Source of the DNA: Charina bottae
Taxonomy: Eukaryota; Chordata; Lepidosauria; Squamata; Charinaidae
Direction of reading: 5' to 3'
DNA length: 64,000 bases
NCBI GenBank assembly: GCA_023362775.1
Contig: JALMGJ010000004.1
Location: forward strand, 81,210,798 to 81,274,797
The notes under the pieces were generated by a model. It had not been told where the DNA came from. It searched no databases and saw only the letters and a list, made by a program, of their open reading frames with translations. This document shows, one piece after another, positions 10,785-22,640 of the stretch. The translations under genes were made by a program, and so were the position numbers. Numbering within the stretch: position 1 is the first letter of the stretch; the number at the start of each line of letters is the position of its first letter.

Positions 10785-11070
10785 ATCTTATGGGACCTAG
10801 AAAGCATGTCTTCTTGGTGATGGCTCCTGTCCTGTGGAATGATATATCTCCAGAGATTTGTTCTGCTCCCACCCTTCTGAGCTTTTGTAAAGGGCTTAAG
10901 ACATGGTTGTTCTCCCAGGCCCTGAGCTAGAATGGTGGTTTGAGCCCCTTGGGTTGGTTATTGTCTTTGGGGGTTTTGTTCTGGTTAGCTGTCTTCTTTT
11001 TCCTCTTGATATATTGTTTTCTTTTAATTTTTATCTGTAAGCCGCCCAGACTCAAGTTTCAGTGTTTACT
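10785..11070 (+). mobile_element. Old L2/CR1-type LINE 3' end
   Basis: The wording 'gcccctgtcctgtggaatgatat...' followed by 'aagacatggttgttctcccaggccctgagc' is the eroded C-terminal coding end (the ALWN and [13 protein letters not shown] positions of the copy at 41345-42374). The tail 'gtaagccgcccagactc' follows. Many substitutions show that it is ancient. Confidence 0.65.
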
Positions 11071-12724
11071 TTCATTTCTAGGGTGCATTCAGGTATAAAA
11101 TTTGGTCAATACACCAACTTTTCAAGCTGTATTTATTTTGCTGAACCAAGCAAAGTGAATCTAAACAACAATTTCCCTTGAGCCTATAATGAACAACCCA
11201 CAAAAGCTGCTCCCCCTGGAATGGAGTTCTTCAATAATTAAGATGTGAATAAACAACTGGCTATTTTAAGGTTGTACTTCTTACAAGACATATTACTATA
11301 AAAAGTATTAAATAAACTGTAACATAACTTAATAAACAACATGTTAAATGCTTATGAAAGCTTAAACTGTGACTTGTTAAACAAACCAAAGTATATGTGT
11401 TCATATTAACAAGATGTACAATTGTGATTTCTGAAAACAAGGTTTTATTCAGTGACTATTATCTCTTGCAGTTTTTGTTTATTACTTGTAAGTATGCATC
11501 AATCAGTTCAGTTGTTTAATGATTTTGTGTAATTTTCATGCTACTTTTCCTATGTGCAAAATTATCTGCATCTCTTTTAAGTATTGTTCACAGCATCTAA
11601 ATTTTAACTATGGTAGATGTCTGAAACACCCAGTTCTGTCCTAGAAAATTAAATCTATTAATCAACATAAAATCTCCTCCAGCTAACACATAAACTAAAT
11701 ATTATTTGAGGGAAAACCAAAAATGAATATATCTCTTTTCTTCCCTTTCAGCCTTTGTCTGTAAATTATCAGCTTTAATACAAAAACATTGACCCCAGAT
11801 ACCTTCAAATACTAAATATGTAAGTACAGATAATACTGGATACATATGCCTGACCACTAACTCTTACTTTTTTAAAAAAAAACATTGTACCTCACCCCAT
11901 CCCTGCAAAATATATTTCCACTTACAGAGACCTCTATTTAAAATTTTCTTTATTGCAGCTTTTCAAAAGTGGGATGGTGAATTATTACTTTGAGGCTTTT
12001 GCAGCAAGCTTTAACAAGTATAACACAGAAGACTAGTTACAGCAGATGTCTGGGTGGAGTAGAAAAACCTCAGAAATGCTGTACGTTCAGCCAGAAGTTA
12101 ATATTTGTGCCAACATCCTTATCATATGCCCATCAGATGCATTCTTAAAGAGCAACAACACATGCCATGTTCGATTATCAGAAAAGAAACTGTATTAAAC
12201 AGATTCTGCATTTAATTGGCAGGCATAAAACAAACAATCATGAATTAGATGTTGTTTGCAAGTCAAACTAGTCAAGTAATGAATTTTGTGAAGATGCAAT
12301 GAAATGGCAGAGTTAAAAAGTTGGCCTGCATACATGGTGATAAATGAAGCTGCTGTGTGGGATGTTTCATTAATATGGAAAAAACTTCTCATACTATGTT
12401 CTTTTCTATACTAAGTCTTGCTCTAGGACTATTATGGTGATACAAATCATATAAACAAGCCATTAGTGAATAATGGGCATATACACTACAGCCTAAATGC
12501 ACTAAAACATTTTTTTTAAAAAACTGTAAACTTGTGATAGGTTCATACTATAAATCTGTAATGCCAATGAAGATTGCCATCTACTAATGGGGATATACTT
12601 CTTACTTTTTCTAAATTTCAACACAAGGACAAAAAGAAGCATATTTTATGTAATGTTGAGAAATTTAATTTTTCTTCATGTCAGTTTAATTGGTTCAGTC
12701 TCTTTCAACAACAAAGTATGTGCT
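11071..12724. other. AT-rich non-coding stretch
   Basis: Nothing recognisable on either strand. Confidence 0.5.
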
Positions 12725-13630
12725 TCATTAGGAAATTTTGAAGAGCACACTGTGGAAGGCCCGGAATTGGAGCCTGATATTAGTAAAACATGGTCAAAGA
12801 ATAAGTTTACACTGAATGAGTTTAAATCTCCAGAACTATGTCAATTACATCCTAGACTACTAAAGGAGCTGGCCAAACCTTGATATCTGAGAAATTCTGG
12901 AGCTGTATGGCATAACAATTAAGTGAATATGTAGCTGTTTGAAAATCATATACAAGAATTCTCATCAATAGTTTCTCATGAAATAATGAATAGAATGTGT
13001 CAAGGTTCTGTTCTGGGCCCCGTCTTCAACATTTCAATTAATTAACTGGTGAATAAGTAGAAGGAAAGCCTCCCAAATACAGATGACGTAAAATTGCTTG
13101 GGACACCAAAAACTCTGAAAGACATTTATAAATCAGAAAACTTCTGATGGCATTGGTAATAGCAAATCAGAATTTAAACATATGAAATGTTCTTCACTTA
13201 GCGGACAAAAATTGTGTACTAGGTCCAGTTCTGAGCACCACACTTTAAGGAGGATTCTGAAAAAACTGGTTCAGTTTCAGGAAACAACAAGAAGGAGGGA
13301 CCAGAAACTAACTCATATGGAGAGTTAAGATAGTAATATGATTCCAATCTTCAAATCCCTGAAAGAATGTCACATGGAAGAATGTAGAAAACTGTTCTCC
13401 ATCATTCCAGAGAGCAGGGCATGCAATAATGTATTTATGCTACAGGAAGGCAGAATCTAACTGAATGTTGTGGGTGAGGACTTCATAAAGAACAGTAACA
13501 GTTAAAAGTAGAACCAATTACTCAAAGAAATACTGGGCTCCACATCACTTATTATGTTTAAGGAGAAGCATTGAAGCACAGTTAAGATTTGATGGCCCAA
13601 ATAGTTCCCTCCAATTCTATAATTCACAGA
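12725..13630 (+). mobile_element. Ancient CR1 LINE 3' fragment
   Basis: Several landmarks occur in CR1 order. 'ggttctgttctgggcccc' (RT region G-S-V-L-G-P) is at about 13004. 'acagatgacgtaaaattgcttggg' (the ADD motif, eroded) follows at about 13081. 'gaccagaaactaactcatatggagag' lies at about 13300, and 'gatggcccaaatagttccctccaattctat' with a terminal 'aattc' is at about 13591. The last is the classic CR1 3' end. Frames are destroyed. Confidence 0.65.
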
Positions 13631-13738
13631 TTTTCTGAAGAATGACAGTGAATATTTATCTCAAACATTCTGAGGAATAAATCATTAATCTATATCCAAC
13701 AGTAGCATAAAATAATGCATGCCATTTTTTAAAAAAAA

Positions 13739-13945
13739 TGGTGCCTGGCGACTGCCTGGACAAGCCCCTGCAGTTTTCTTGGCAAGATTTTGGAAGTGCT
13801 TTGCCACTACCTCCTTCCTAGGGCTGAGAAAGAATGACTGGCCCAAGTTCACCCAGATGGCTTCATTCCTAAGGCAGGACTAGAACTCACAGTCTTCCAG
13901 CTTTTACCCTTGTGCCTTAACCATTATATCAAACTGGCTCTCATT
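13739..13945 (-). mobile_element. CORE-like tRNA-derived SINE
   Basis: The minus strand has a tRNA-like head (complement of 'gtgccttaaccattatatcaaactgg'). A B-box-like GAGTTCTAGTCC follows, then the CORE stretch (complement of 'ggcccaagttcacccagatgg'). It relates to the SINEs at 24988 and 48418 but is more diverged. Confidence 0.65.
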
Positions 13946-14655
13946 TAAATAGTAGGCATATAGAATTTAATGAATTTGTTAGCATGATCAGGAACAGCAA
14001 AGGAAGATTTTTAGTAAATCACAATTTACTAAACAGGATTGTGATTTTTAAATTAAATAAAATTTAGTCTATTATATAAATAAAGTATTTACATAAAACT
14101 CTAACCTATGATTTAATATTGTGAAAGTAACTTTCACAATAACTTTCACCTTATACTGATGTATCTCCCTACCCATCCAGGAAAGAGGGCAGAAGATTTG
14201 AGTAGTTTGTTCAAGTTTGAATATGAGAATAGTCTATGACTAATCTTAACTAGTTTTTGTTAAAACGTGTAAATTTCAAATGGTAACTTGTGAAGTTGGT
14301 TTGTTTCAAGAACCCAGAGGCTAGATTTACAACATGTTTGGATTCAGATTCAATGCTTAAGTTGTGTTTATCAAAAGCAAAAGGAAATCAAGAAAGAGGA
14401 AGTGGGAATGAAGCAGCCTCTGGCATACTGTGACATTCTTTTAACCGTAAATCACAATTTATGCCATATAATATCTCCTTCATTAAGGTTCTTTCAACAT
14501 CCCAAACCCCAAATATTTATTTCATACAATCATATGAGCTTGCTTATAACATGTTTATGATGAGGCTCAGTTCTAACACTGGCAGAAACACTGGAAAAGA
14601 CATTTGCATTCTTTAGTATTCTACAAACAGCTGATAAAGACATGGTTGCACCAAC

Positions 14656-14811
14656 CTTTGAACAGGTAATATTAGACTGCCTTATTGCAATTTCTATTTT
14701 TTCTCCTTCCATCATTATATTTTGGTCTGATAGATGTTTAATTTTATTAAATGTATCTACAGTATATTTGCCCTGGGTACATATTAGTTGTAAAAGCATT
14801 CTATATGTTTT
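14656..14811 (-). CDS. Candidate internal exon, unidentified protein
   Basis: On the minus strand a (TG)n tract ending TTTTAG (complement of 14812 onward) makes a good acceptor. A frame of exactly 52 codons follows, running from KTYRMLLQLICTQGKY through DTFNKIKHLSDQ to RQSNITCSK. It is followed by GTTGGT (donor-like G|GTTGGT at 14654-14656). It would be a phase 0-0 exon with one N-glycosylation site (NIT) and two Cys, compatible with a secreted product. The frame actually stays open to 14530. The acceptor could be a by-product of the microsatellite. I do not recognise the sequence. Confidence 0.2.
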
Positions 14812-14817
14812 CTAAAA

Positions 14818-14841
14818 CACACACACACACACACACACACA
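14818..14841. repeat. (CA)n microsatellite
   Basis: About 12 CA units in the plus strand. Confidence 0.95.
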
Positions 14842-16144
14842 CTAGAATTAACAAACAGTGGCATGCCTAAAATGTGATTAGGCAACCCTAACCTAATTCT
14901 TAAACCAAATGAAATAATTTAAGGTACCACAAAATTCTTTGATTAAAAAAAATAAAAAATAAAAATCCTTACCCAAGGCTCATCTGTTCCCTCCCTCCTG
15001 CTGAAAGCTTGGCAAAAGACAGAAGTACAATTATATCACCATTTTAATCTCATGCTAATGGAAAAATAAGAGCATGTTCATTTCAACTTAATTTTAATTT
15101 AGAATAAATGTGAATATCCCTCATACTCCTTAATACTAGATAGCAGAATGAAATTCAGAGTGAGCACCATGTTATGTTTTTGCTACTCAGTTTTTTTCTT
15201 TGCAACTTCTCAAGGGAAAGGAGGAATGAATATGGATCAGCAGCATAATTTGGATACATTTGTTCTCTCATTTATATTTAAATTCCCTTCCCAATAGAAT
15301 CTAATATTTTTTTAAAGTTATAGACTAAAGATTGACTAATTACAAAAGTACTAATATATAGTACTTCTGGTGTCTGCCATTATGATTATATTATAATTAT
15401 TATATAGTTAAATATGTCCATTTAACTATATTTATTCCTTTATCAATGTAGGATAGTAACAATAAGTTTGCCTCAGAATTCCAACAATAGGAAATTCCCT
15501 TCTACACTTTGAAGTGATTTTTACCCTCTAATAAAGGTTTTTGCCTAGTTGGAAAAAAGCACACACAGCAGATATCTACCTTATAGTGGAGAAATAACAG
15601 TCCACATTAATATATTACAGATTACAAAACTTTGGTGTCTTTCACAGTTTCAGTAAAGTCACTGTTGAAAGCAATATGGGAAGGATTTGCCTATGAACTA
15701 AGGAAACAGTTCTTAAACATAGGTGAATACAATGGAAACATTCTGCCACTGTTGTTACTAATATCATATTAGTTCATTTCCCAGTGAAAAGGCTGTTCTT
15801 CAAAATAAAAGGGGGGAAAATTGCCCATGTTTTTAGTTCATATAAACTCAGTCTTAGGCCCAAAATATCTGAGAAATCACTCAAAAATAACTGACTAGCA
15901 TATTTTAATGCTATTGATATATGAAAAGTTATATTGATAACTTTTGTGAACTCCAAAAGCTGAACACTTAATGTTTTATACTGACATATTATTTTCATAT
16001 GATTCAGACATGCATCCTTAAACGTAGATGGGTAAAACTGATATATGTGGACATTAATACTAAATTATTGTAGCATCAAAGCAAACAATAATTTAATATT
16101 AACATTATCCACTTATACTTGATACAGATTTTGTTGCTATATAA
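14842..16144. other. AT-rich non-coding stretch
   Basis: No supported feature. Isolated donor-like GTAAGG motifs on the minus strand (near 14966) have no convincing exon. Confidence 0.45.
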
Positions 16145-16455
16145 TTGCCATTGGATTATGAAACAGTGCCTCTCCTCTGTAATGACATCCCCCCAAGATC
16201 CATACAGCTACCACTCTAAAGACTTTCAGGAAGGCCTTGAAAACCTGGCTATTTGCTTAGGCCTTGGGTACAGTGGATGGGACTCCCCTGTTTGTAACGT
16301 TTTATATTTGCTTTATTTTTTGGGATTGCTCTCATGTTACTTTTTAGTTATTTTTGCCTTTTTTCCTGCTTTTATGTTACTCTATTGTTGCAAGCTGCCC
16401 AGAGTTGCTTAGAGTTGGGCAGCAACCAAATAGAATGATTAAATAAATTGGATTA
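16145..16455 (+). mobile_element. L2/CR1-type LINE 3' end
   Basis: 'cttcaggaaggccttgaaaacctggct' corresponds to the [10 protein letters not shown] position of the L2 copy at 42290. The tail 'gcaagctgcccagagttgcttagagttgggcagc...aataaattg' is the LINE 3' end. It is old. Confidence 0.7.
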
Positions 16456-16639
16456 TATGTTTGGATACTCCATTTAAAGCGTCAGACTAAAATCACAAGA
16501 ATTTGATTATGGAATATCTGGCAGTAGTTTAAGGATACTTAACTTTACAGTTGAAGGACACGGATCAGTTTTACACAGGTGGACTCTGCTCAAAGATTGC
16601 TAACTAACACAATAGTCCATGAGGTGGGACGAATGACAA

Positions 16640-16830
16640 AATGAGTGACACAGCATCCTGATGCAAAATCTATCCATTTTCATCTTGCATCACGACATCA
16701 CATTCATGCACATAAAGGGCAGAAGTTATACTTCATCATTCTGATGAAACCATCAGATTCTGCAGATGTGTTTGCTAACAAAATAGCCTTAAGGTCACTA
16801 TCATATAGAGTTTTTCTTCCATGCTAGGCA
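16640..16830 (+). pseudogene. Possible Ty1/copia RNase H remnant
   Basis: The frame reads HPDAKSIHFHLASRHHI, then KGQKLYFI, then SDSADVFANKIALRSL. The spacing resembles the end of copia-type RNase H: a KHID-like motif, an HHI/R block, then an ADIFTK-like motif. Residues are only loosely conserved and no flanking LTR is visible. It could be chance. Confidence 0.3.
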
Positions 16831-18600
16831 AGTGCATCTTAATAGGAAACACATCATTACTACTCATACACAAAGTTTAAAAAAATATTATATTGCAATT
16901 GGCTGGTATATGCATAGGTAGAAGAATCATATGCTGCCTTAAACAACAATATACATTTAAAATTTCTCTGGAGGAATAATATTTATATACAATATATTTC
17001 TCTATAAGTATTACCCCAGATCAGGGTAAAATACCATGGTGTAAAGATGTGGAAGCAGCTGTTAGTCTCCATAAAGCAAAGCCAACTTTTGATTTATTGG
17101 GTGCGTACTGAGGACCACAGCAGGTGTAGGAGCTTAACCAAGATGATATGTTTCACAGCGAAGTTGCACAAGTTGAAACAAAAGAGACAGAACAGATGTA
17201 TAAGTGGACTAGCATGTTGTCCCAGCATGAAGTATACAACAAGCACCCAAAGTTACTGTACTAAGCTAAAGTTTTATACATCACAGTTGACTCAGGGTGA
17301 TTTACAGTTATCTTACTGGTAGTTAAAAGGTGTGTTGTTTTTGATTATCAAAGTATTCCTTTCTAATGTAAACTTGAAAAATAGAAAGTTACAATACAAA
17401 TTGTGTAAGCACTTCTCAGCAGTGTATTCACAGAAAAATGCAGTATTCATCTTACTAACAGAGCCATCACAAAAATAAACACACACACATACACACACAC
17501 ACAGAGAGAGAGAGAGAACAGGCAGAAATAGTTACATTTTGAACTCATACAGTTGCAACTGTCTGGATATGATTACTAGTACTTAACCACTAAAAAGCAC
17601 CATGCATAAAACTGTTGCTCTTTGAAGCAAATGAATGTTGTAAACAATTTATATTTTAACATTGTTACTTAATGACACATTGGAAAAATCAAGGTTTCCT
17701 TTACTTTATTTAGAACCAAATTAGGTATGTTTATGTTTCTGCTACTGTATAGCCATTTACTTACATGAATTGATCCAGAAAAAACTTCTATTCTCATTCT
17801 TGAGTCAAAATAATACAATCATGATTCAATTAAATTACAAAAATGGAGCTATTACAACTATTTTTCCTTCCACCAATCTGGTATAAAGAAGCAGCTGAAG
17901 TGCTTTAGGGTACATTTTTATGCATATTTCCCCAGTCATGATCACACAATGTTCAAATGGAGCTCGTACAGAAAAGTGTGCACAGTCTTAATAATATTAA
18001 AAGTTTAAACATTAGCATTTGGATCATTAAAAAAAACTTACTTGGGCCCTCAGTAGCATATACACATGGGCAAGCATGCATAAGAACAGTGTCTTTTAGG
18101 TTTTAAAAACTTAACTTTTTAAAAAGTTTGTATTTAGTTTACTGTGCTTCTCCAACTTTTTTGAAACAACTTTGTACATGAGCCAAAATTTTATCATGAT
18201 CCTTATTGATTTGCATTCTTTACTGGGACAATAAAGCTGTGTAACTAGCCAAACACAGCCCAATTAAAACTTTGACCTGGGACAATTAAGGACAAAAAAC
18301 TGTTATACCAAAATAAGTAGAAAAAAATGCTTACAGCAACAAAAAACATTAACACACTTTTAAATTTGTGAGCTACCTTTAAATTTATCTACTGAAATAT
18401 TTCTTTTTTCATTATAAATAGAACAGAAGAGTGAAAACATTAAAAATAACTAGTGGTAGCTACAAGAATTATCAAGGATAATTATATCAGTCACAGATTT
18501 TTAATTGGAGGAATATTTAAACTTGTAGACCTGTGCTAACTGAAATACAATATTTAAGCAGTTTGTTCTTCTATATAAACAACACTTTGTTAAACATAAT
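16831..18600. other. AT-rich non-coding stretch with a short (CA)n-(GA)n tract
   Basis: Apart from CA/GA dinucleotides at about 17479-17517, nothing is recognised. Confidence 0.5.
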
Positions 18601-18609
18601 ATGTTAAGG

Positions 18610-18792
18610 CAGGGATCTCAAACTGGGGATCACAAACCCAAGCAGTTATGGGCGACACACATGGACAAACATTTTGTAAAAAAAGCAGGTGTATGCCGCC
18701 AAAATACTGTCAAAATTTGCTCTAGTGTTTGCTTCACTAACTTCAGAAGACACACCAACTGGTTGTGGTACCACACACTTTGAGAATCCATG
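18610..18792. mobile_element. hAT-type MITE (Charlie-like ends)
   Basis: This 183-bp segment runs from CAGGGATCTCAAACTG to CTTTGAGAATCCATG, inverted ends typical of Charlie/MER-like hAT elements. No convincing 8-bp duplication remains, so it is an old copy. Confidence 0.55.
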
Positions 18793-20600
18793 TGATACAC
18801 AGTATAGATTAAATATATAATTATTAAAAGTCAATGTACTGTATATCCTCTTGACCAATTCTAATTCCAATGAAATTTACTCAGTTACACAAATATGCTT
18901 ATCATAAACAATTCAGAATCTCGTGTTAAAGATACCGACAGAGACAAATGCTGTTAAATAAGCTTTATTTCTATTATTATTTCTCAACATAATATTTTAA
19001 ATCAATAACCCTTTATCTTATATCACCAAACCTGACATTTCTCAGCTTGGTCGTAGGCAATATTATAGATTGAAGCAAATGATAAAATACATGAATATAT
19101 TGCTTGAAAATCTATGTAGAGTTGGTTTTGCTGAGAGAACTTTTATCAAGATATTCTACAAACACCTCCCCTCCTCTTCCACTTTTCTGCATGCAATTCT
19201 CACTATGAATAAATTCCACTGAGTTCCAGCAACTATGTACTAGATTGTACTACAGTTTATGGTTTCCTCTCCATGAATTATTACCAAATACATATTGGGT
19301 TAAAATTATATTACAATTTGACCCAAAGATTTTTCACTATGGTCTAATTTTATCCATAACAAATATAAACCAGAAATGAAAATTTAAGAAATGGTAAATT
19401 ATCCAGCATTTAGATTGTTGGTATTTACTACAAGGGAATTACAGGACGAATAAACTTTTCAATTATCTCAAGGTTAGGAAAGTTCATAGATTACCAGTAA
19501 TCTTAATCTATACATCACTCTATATTTTAAAACACATAAACGAAAAGCAAGTGTCACCATAATATCTCATAAAATTACTATAAAGTAGGATTAAAAAGCT
19601 GGAAAGCTTTTCAAAATGAAACAACTATGCCACATTGGTACAAGACAATGTTGTCTTTACAATAAAACTTTCCAATGCTGATAAACTCAGTTTTAAAATG
19701 ATTAATCACCAGTAATCTCCATATCTCTTTAATGATACTTTTTATTCTTAACGATATTTGATCTGTAATTCACTTAGGAACAAACTTGGAAAAAGGCAAA
19801 TAAAAACTGATCACAAAGATACTTGACTATAATTTGAAGCTGCCACATCTGAATCAGCTAAGCCAGTCTACTTCTTCTCAAGGACTGTGATTTATATCCA
19901 ACCTTGTGATAAAGAGCATTTCATGAAATAATGAAAATTCCCTAAGCCACATTACTCAAGAATTTGAGGGGGGAAAAGCATTCAGATTCAACTAGTCACC
20001 TGTCCTGTTCTTACCCAGCAGCAGCCAGCTGCCCTACTGAACAGTAACTCTGTGCTGTGGGTTATTTCCCATTGAGCACATAAGAAGTGGTTTATTTTCC
20101 TCTCTAGACTGTTCTCATATCACTTCTGATCAAGGGAATAGCTTTCATGGGATTGTAACAATTTTTTGCGGTCAAACTGAACGAATTAACACATGTGTCA
20201 CGCTGCCAGACAGAGGCAGAAAATCCATGGTTATTATTCAGTAATGGTGATACATTCACAGAGGTTCAATATTCTGAATATTCATATACTAGGCCACTAT
20301 ATTTATTCCTTTAAAGTAAGTGCACGCCTACATGTGAATATGGCAAATCTGCACCCACGCTCAAATTGCTTAAAAGACAATTCTTCTGAGTAGATAAAGT
20401 GAGATTATCAAATAATAGGCTTTAAGTCCAAAAAAACATAATATTAATGTACACATGGGATAAATAGGCTGTGAGATGGTTTTGATCCCAAACATCCTTT
20501 CTTTAGAAATCCCATTTCTTTCAAGTGATGGTAACTCAAAATCAAACTGCTGTAGGCCTGAACTGTTCATTTACCTGGTGGTAAACTAAATTAATGTAAT
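18793..20600. other. AT-rich non-coding stretch
   Basis: No supported feature. Confidence 0.5.
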
Positions 20601-20605
20601 TAAAC

Positions 20606-20668
20606 TTGCATCCATATAAACATCCATATAAACATTCTTGCATCCATATAAACATCCATATAAACATA
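20606..20668. repeat. Short tandem repeat, about 32-bp unit, two copies
   Basis: 'cttgcatccatataaacatccatataaacat' occurs twice in a row. Each unit itself contains two copies of 'catccatataaa'. Confidence 0.85.
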
Positions 20669-21646
20669 GTGAGGTCACTTATCTTCATCAATGTCAATAA
20701 AACTGTTGCTTCCCTCCAGCAAATTAACACATACAATTAATAAAGATGTGTTCTAAAATTGTCTTCCTTCCAACATCTAACTTTTTTCCTTCCTCCCACT
20801 TTAAAATCTCTGAATCTAACATACAGCTACTTACATCCTATAAGCAGGGGGAAAAAGTTGTAAGTTCTTTATACCTGCTTTAATTACAGCTTTTGCACTC
20901 ATAAAGCTGTGCCTTCACTGATCAGAGTGGCTGATGTAAGCAGGATGGCACTTATGTGCGTGTGTGGGGGGGAGAAGAATAACAGTTTATGCTACAGGAT
21001 ACACACTAACTTTTTATTCCCATGCAGAAAGATGCCATACGTGCGTTTTATACTACTGCATAAATTGCTATAATGGAAGGCCTGATTGAATATCCACAGG
21101 ATAAGTCAATAGCACCACAATCCTCAAGATGTCCGCATTCAAGAAGGCCCAGAACTTAGCAAACCTCTTAGGTATTTATTTAGCATGCAAACTGGGGTGC
21201 CCAGTGCAAAGGCATCTACAAACCAGTTCTCTGGTACCAACTGCCTGCCTTTACTTCCAAACATGGGTGAAAACCAGACCATGTGCCTATCCATGGGGGT
21301 TGGGTAGATGAGAAGGAAAGAAGATACTTATACCAGTAGACTGAAAGTTATCTGCATTAGGAAAAAGTGGAAAGATGGGGGAGAATTGAAGTTGCAAAGA
21401 CAGACAACATTGTTAAAACTTTCAGATGCTCACTACTGGACACTCTGAAGATTACAATGAAGTACTTTTACAAATCTCCCATTGTTTCCAAAGTCAAACA
21501 CTTGGATCAATTTCTATTCATGATATTATTACGAATCAGAAGGGTTTTATATTGCCTTGGTTTTTGCTCTGAATTGGAAGCAGGCAGGAGAAAACTGAAA
21601 ATCTTTCTACAATACTTAAAAAGAAGCATATAGGGAGCACGATTAC

Positions 21647-21830
21647 CTGAAGAGAGAAATATCAATCCAAAGAGATAGACATGAACAAACTCTGCAAACA
21701 TTGTCTCCAGGTGCAGCCTATCGATAGTCTCATGCCAAACGGGAAAGCTGATACAAGAGGGGAACAGGGAAGCCTTTTCCAAAAGCCTCCAACACTTCCA
21801 GATTTGTAAATCCAAAATTTAGCTTAATAT
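21647..21830 (-). CDS. Candidate first coding exon with signal peptide
   Basis: On the minus strand an ATG at 21701-21699 (context ACAATGT, A at -3) starts MFAEFVHVYLFGLIFLSS. This is a short N-terminus followed by a hydrophobic core, like a signal peptide. The frame then meets a good splice donor (CAG|GTAATC, exon end 21647). It lies just downstream, on this strand, of the CpG island at 21870-22640, as a first exon would. Upstream ATGs in the presumed 5' UTR are out of frame. The coding part is only 55 nt, and I cannot identify the protein or prove later exons. Its candidates would be those at 14656, 10210 and 9969. Confidence 0.35.
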
Positions 21831-21869
21831 AAGCAGCAGCGTCCTAAATCATCCAAAAGTTGATGGAAG

Positions 21870-22640
21870 AGAATCGTCCCGGCTTCTCAGCTGGCGCTTC
21901 TATTGTCAGAACCGCGAAGAAGAGTTCACCAGCCCAAAGCTTTGTTTTCCTATTGCCCCAGGTTATCCCAAAGGGGCTTCCTTGGCCGCGCTGCGGGACC
22001 ATCCGACAGCAAGCGAAACACAAAAGCTTCGCGGTTGCTCCCCCTTGCTCCGCTGTAAGAAACGAAAGCCGCTCGGCCCTGAGAGTGCGGCTGCAGCCCC
22101 TGGGTCTTGTACAGGACGTTCAGAAAATGGGTAGCGGAGACGGGTCCGCGGTAACGGCCGCTACTGGCGAAGACTTGCTTGCAGCGCCGCTGGGCAAGCG
22201 CACGGCAGAAAGAAGTCGCGATGCAATCGTTGCTCTAGCAGGAGCAGGAGCAGGAGCAGTCGCTGTAGGTCCCATCACTTGAGGCAAAGAGCCGGGACCG
22301 CGAAACAAAGCAGCTTCATAGCAGCCACAACGACGGGGCTGGTCCTCGAGCCCGCCACCATTTAGGTCCAGCCGCTCGTTAGACCAAGACTCTGTCCGGG
22401 AGTCTCCTCCTTGTTCCCCAACCGAAGATGGACACAAAAGCGAGAGACAGCCCAGACAAAACTTCCAAGGGCCGCCGCCTTTCCCTCCTCCTCCTCCTCC
22501 TCCTCAAGCCAGCCCCTGGCAGAGAAAGAATGTAGTTCCACACCGCCACTCTGAGGGGCCTGGTGGAAACCTTTCTAACCCTGAAGTTTCTAGCATCACG
22601 TTAAGGCATGCGGTGAAGCGCACACTGGTTTCTGCCTTGC
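21870..22640. promoter_or_regulatory. CpG island, probable promoter
   Basis: This is the only long stretch outside transposons rich in G+C and in CG dinucleotides, in a window that is otherwise AT-rich. It contains GGAGCA repeats (22236-22258) and a CTC tract (22487-22505). Such islands usually mark promoters. Frames on both strands (21860-22282 plus, 22120-22437 minus) are open but low in distinctive features and are likely by-products of composition. Direction is unproven; the signal-peptide exon at 21701 favours the minus strand. Confidence 0.65.

Noticed and set aside
14937..15030. Minus-strand donor-like CCTTGG|GTAAGG with a possible small exon
   Set aside because: No acceptor and frame combination gives a convincing coding segment.
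20606..20668. CRISPR-like repeat
   Set aside because: Only two adjacent units without spacers, in a vertebrate genome; a simple tandem duplication.
21647..21701. Idea that the signal-peptide exon is interleukin-7
   Set aside because: The N-terminus is loosely similar, but as I recall IL-7 exon 1 continues past a Cys before its donor. No IL-7-like later exon is visible.
21860..22437. 140-codon plus and 105-codon minus frames in the CpG island
   Set aside because: GC-rich DNA keeps frames open on both strands. Ala/Gly runs come from the GGAGCA repeat and no family feature is seen.
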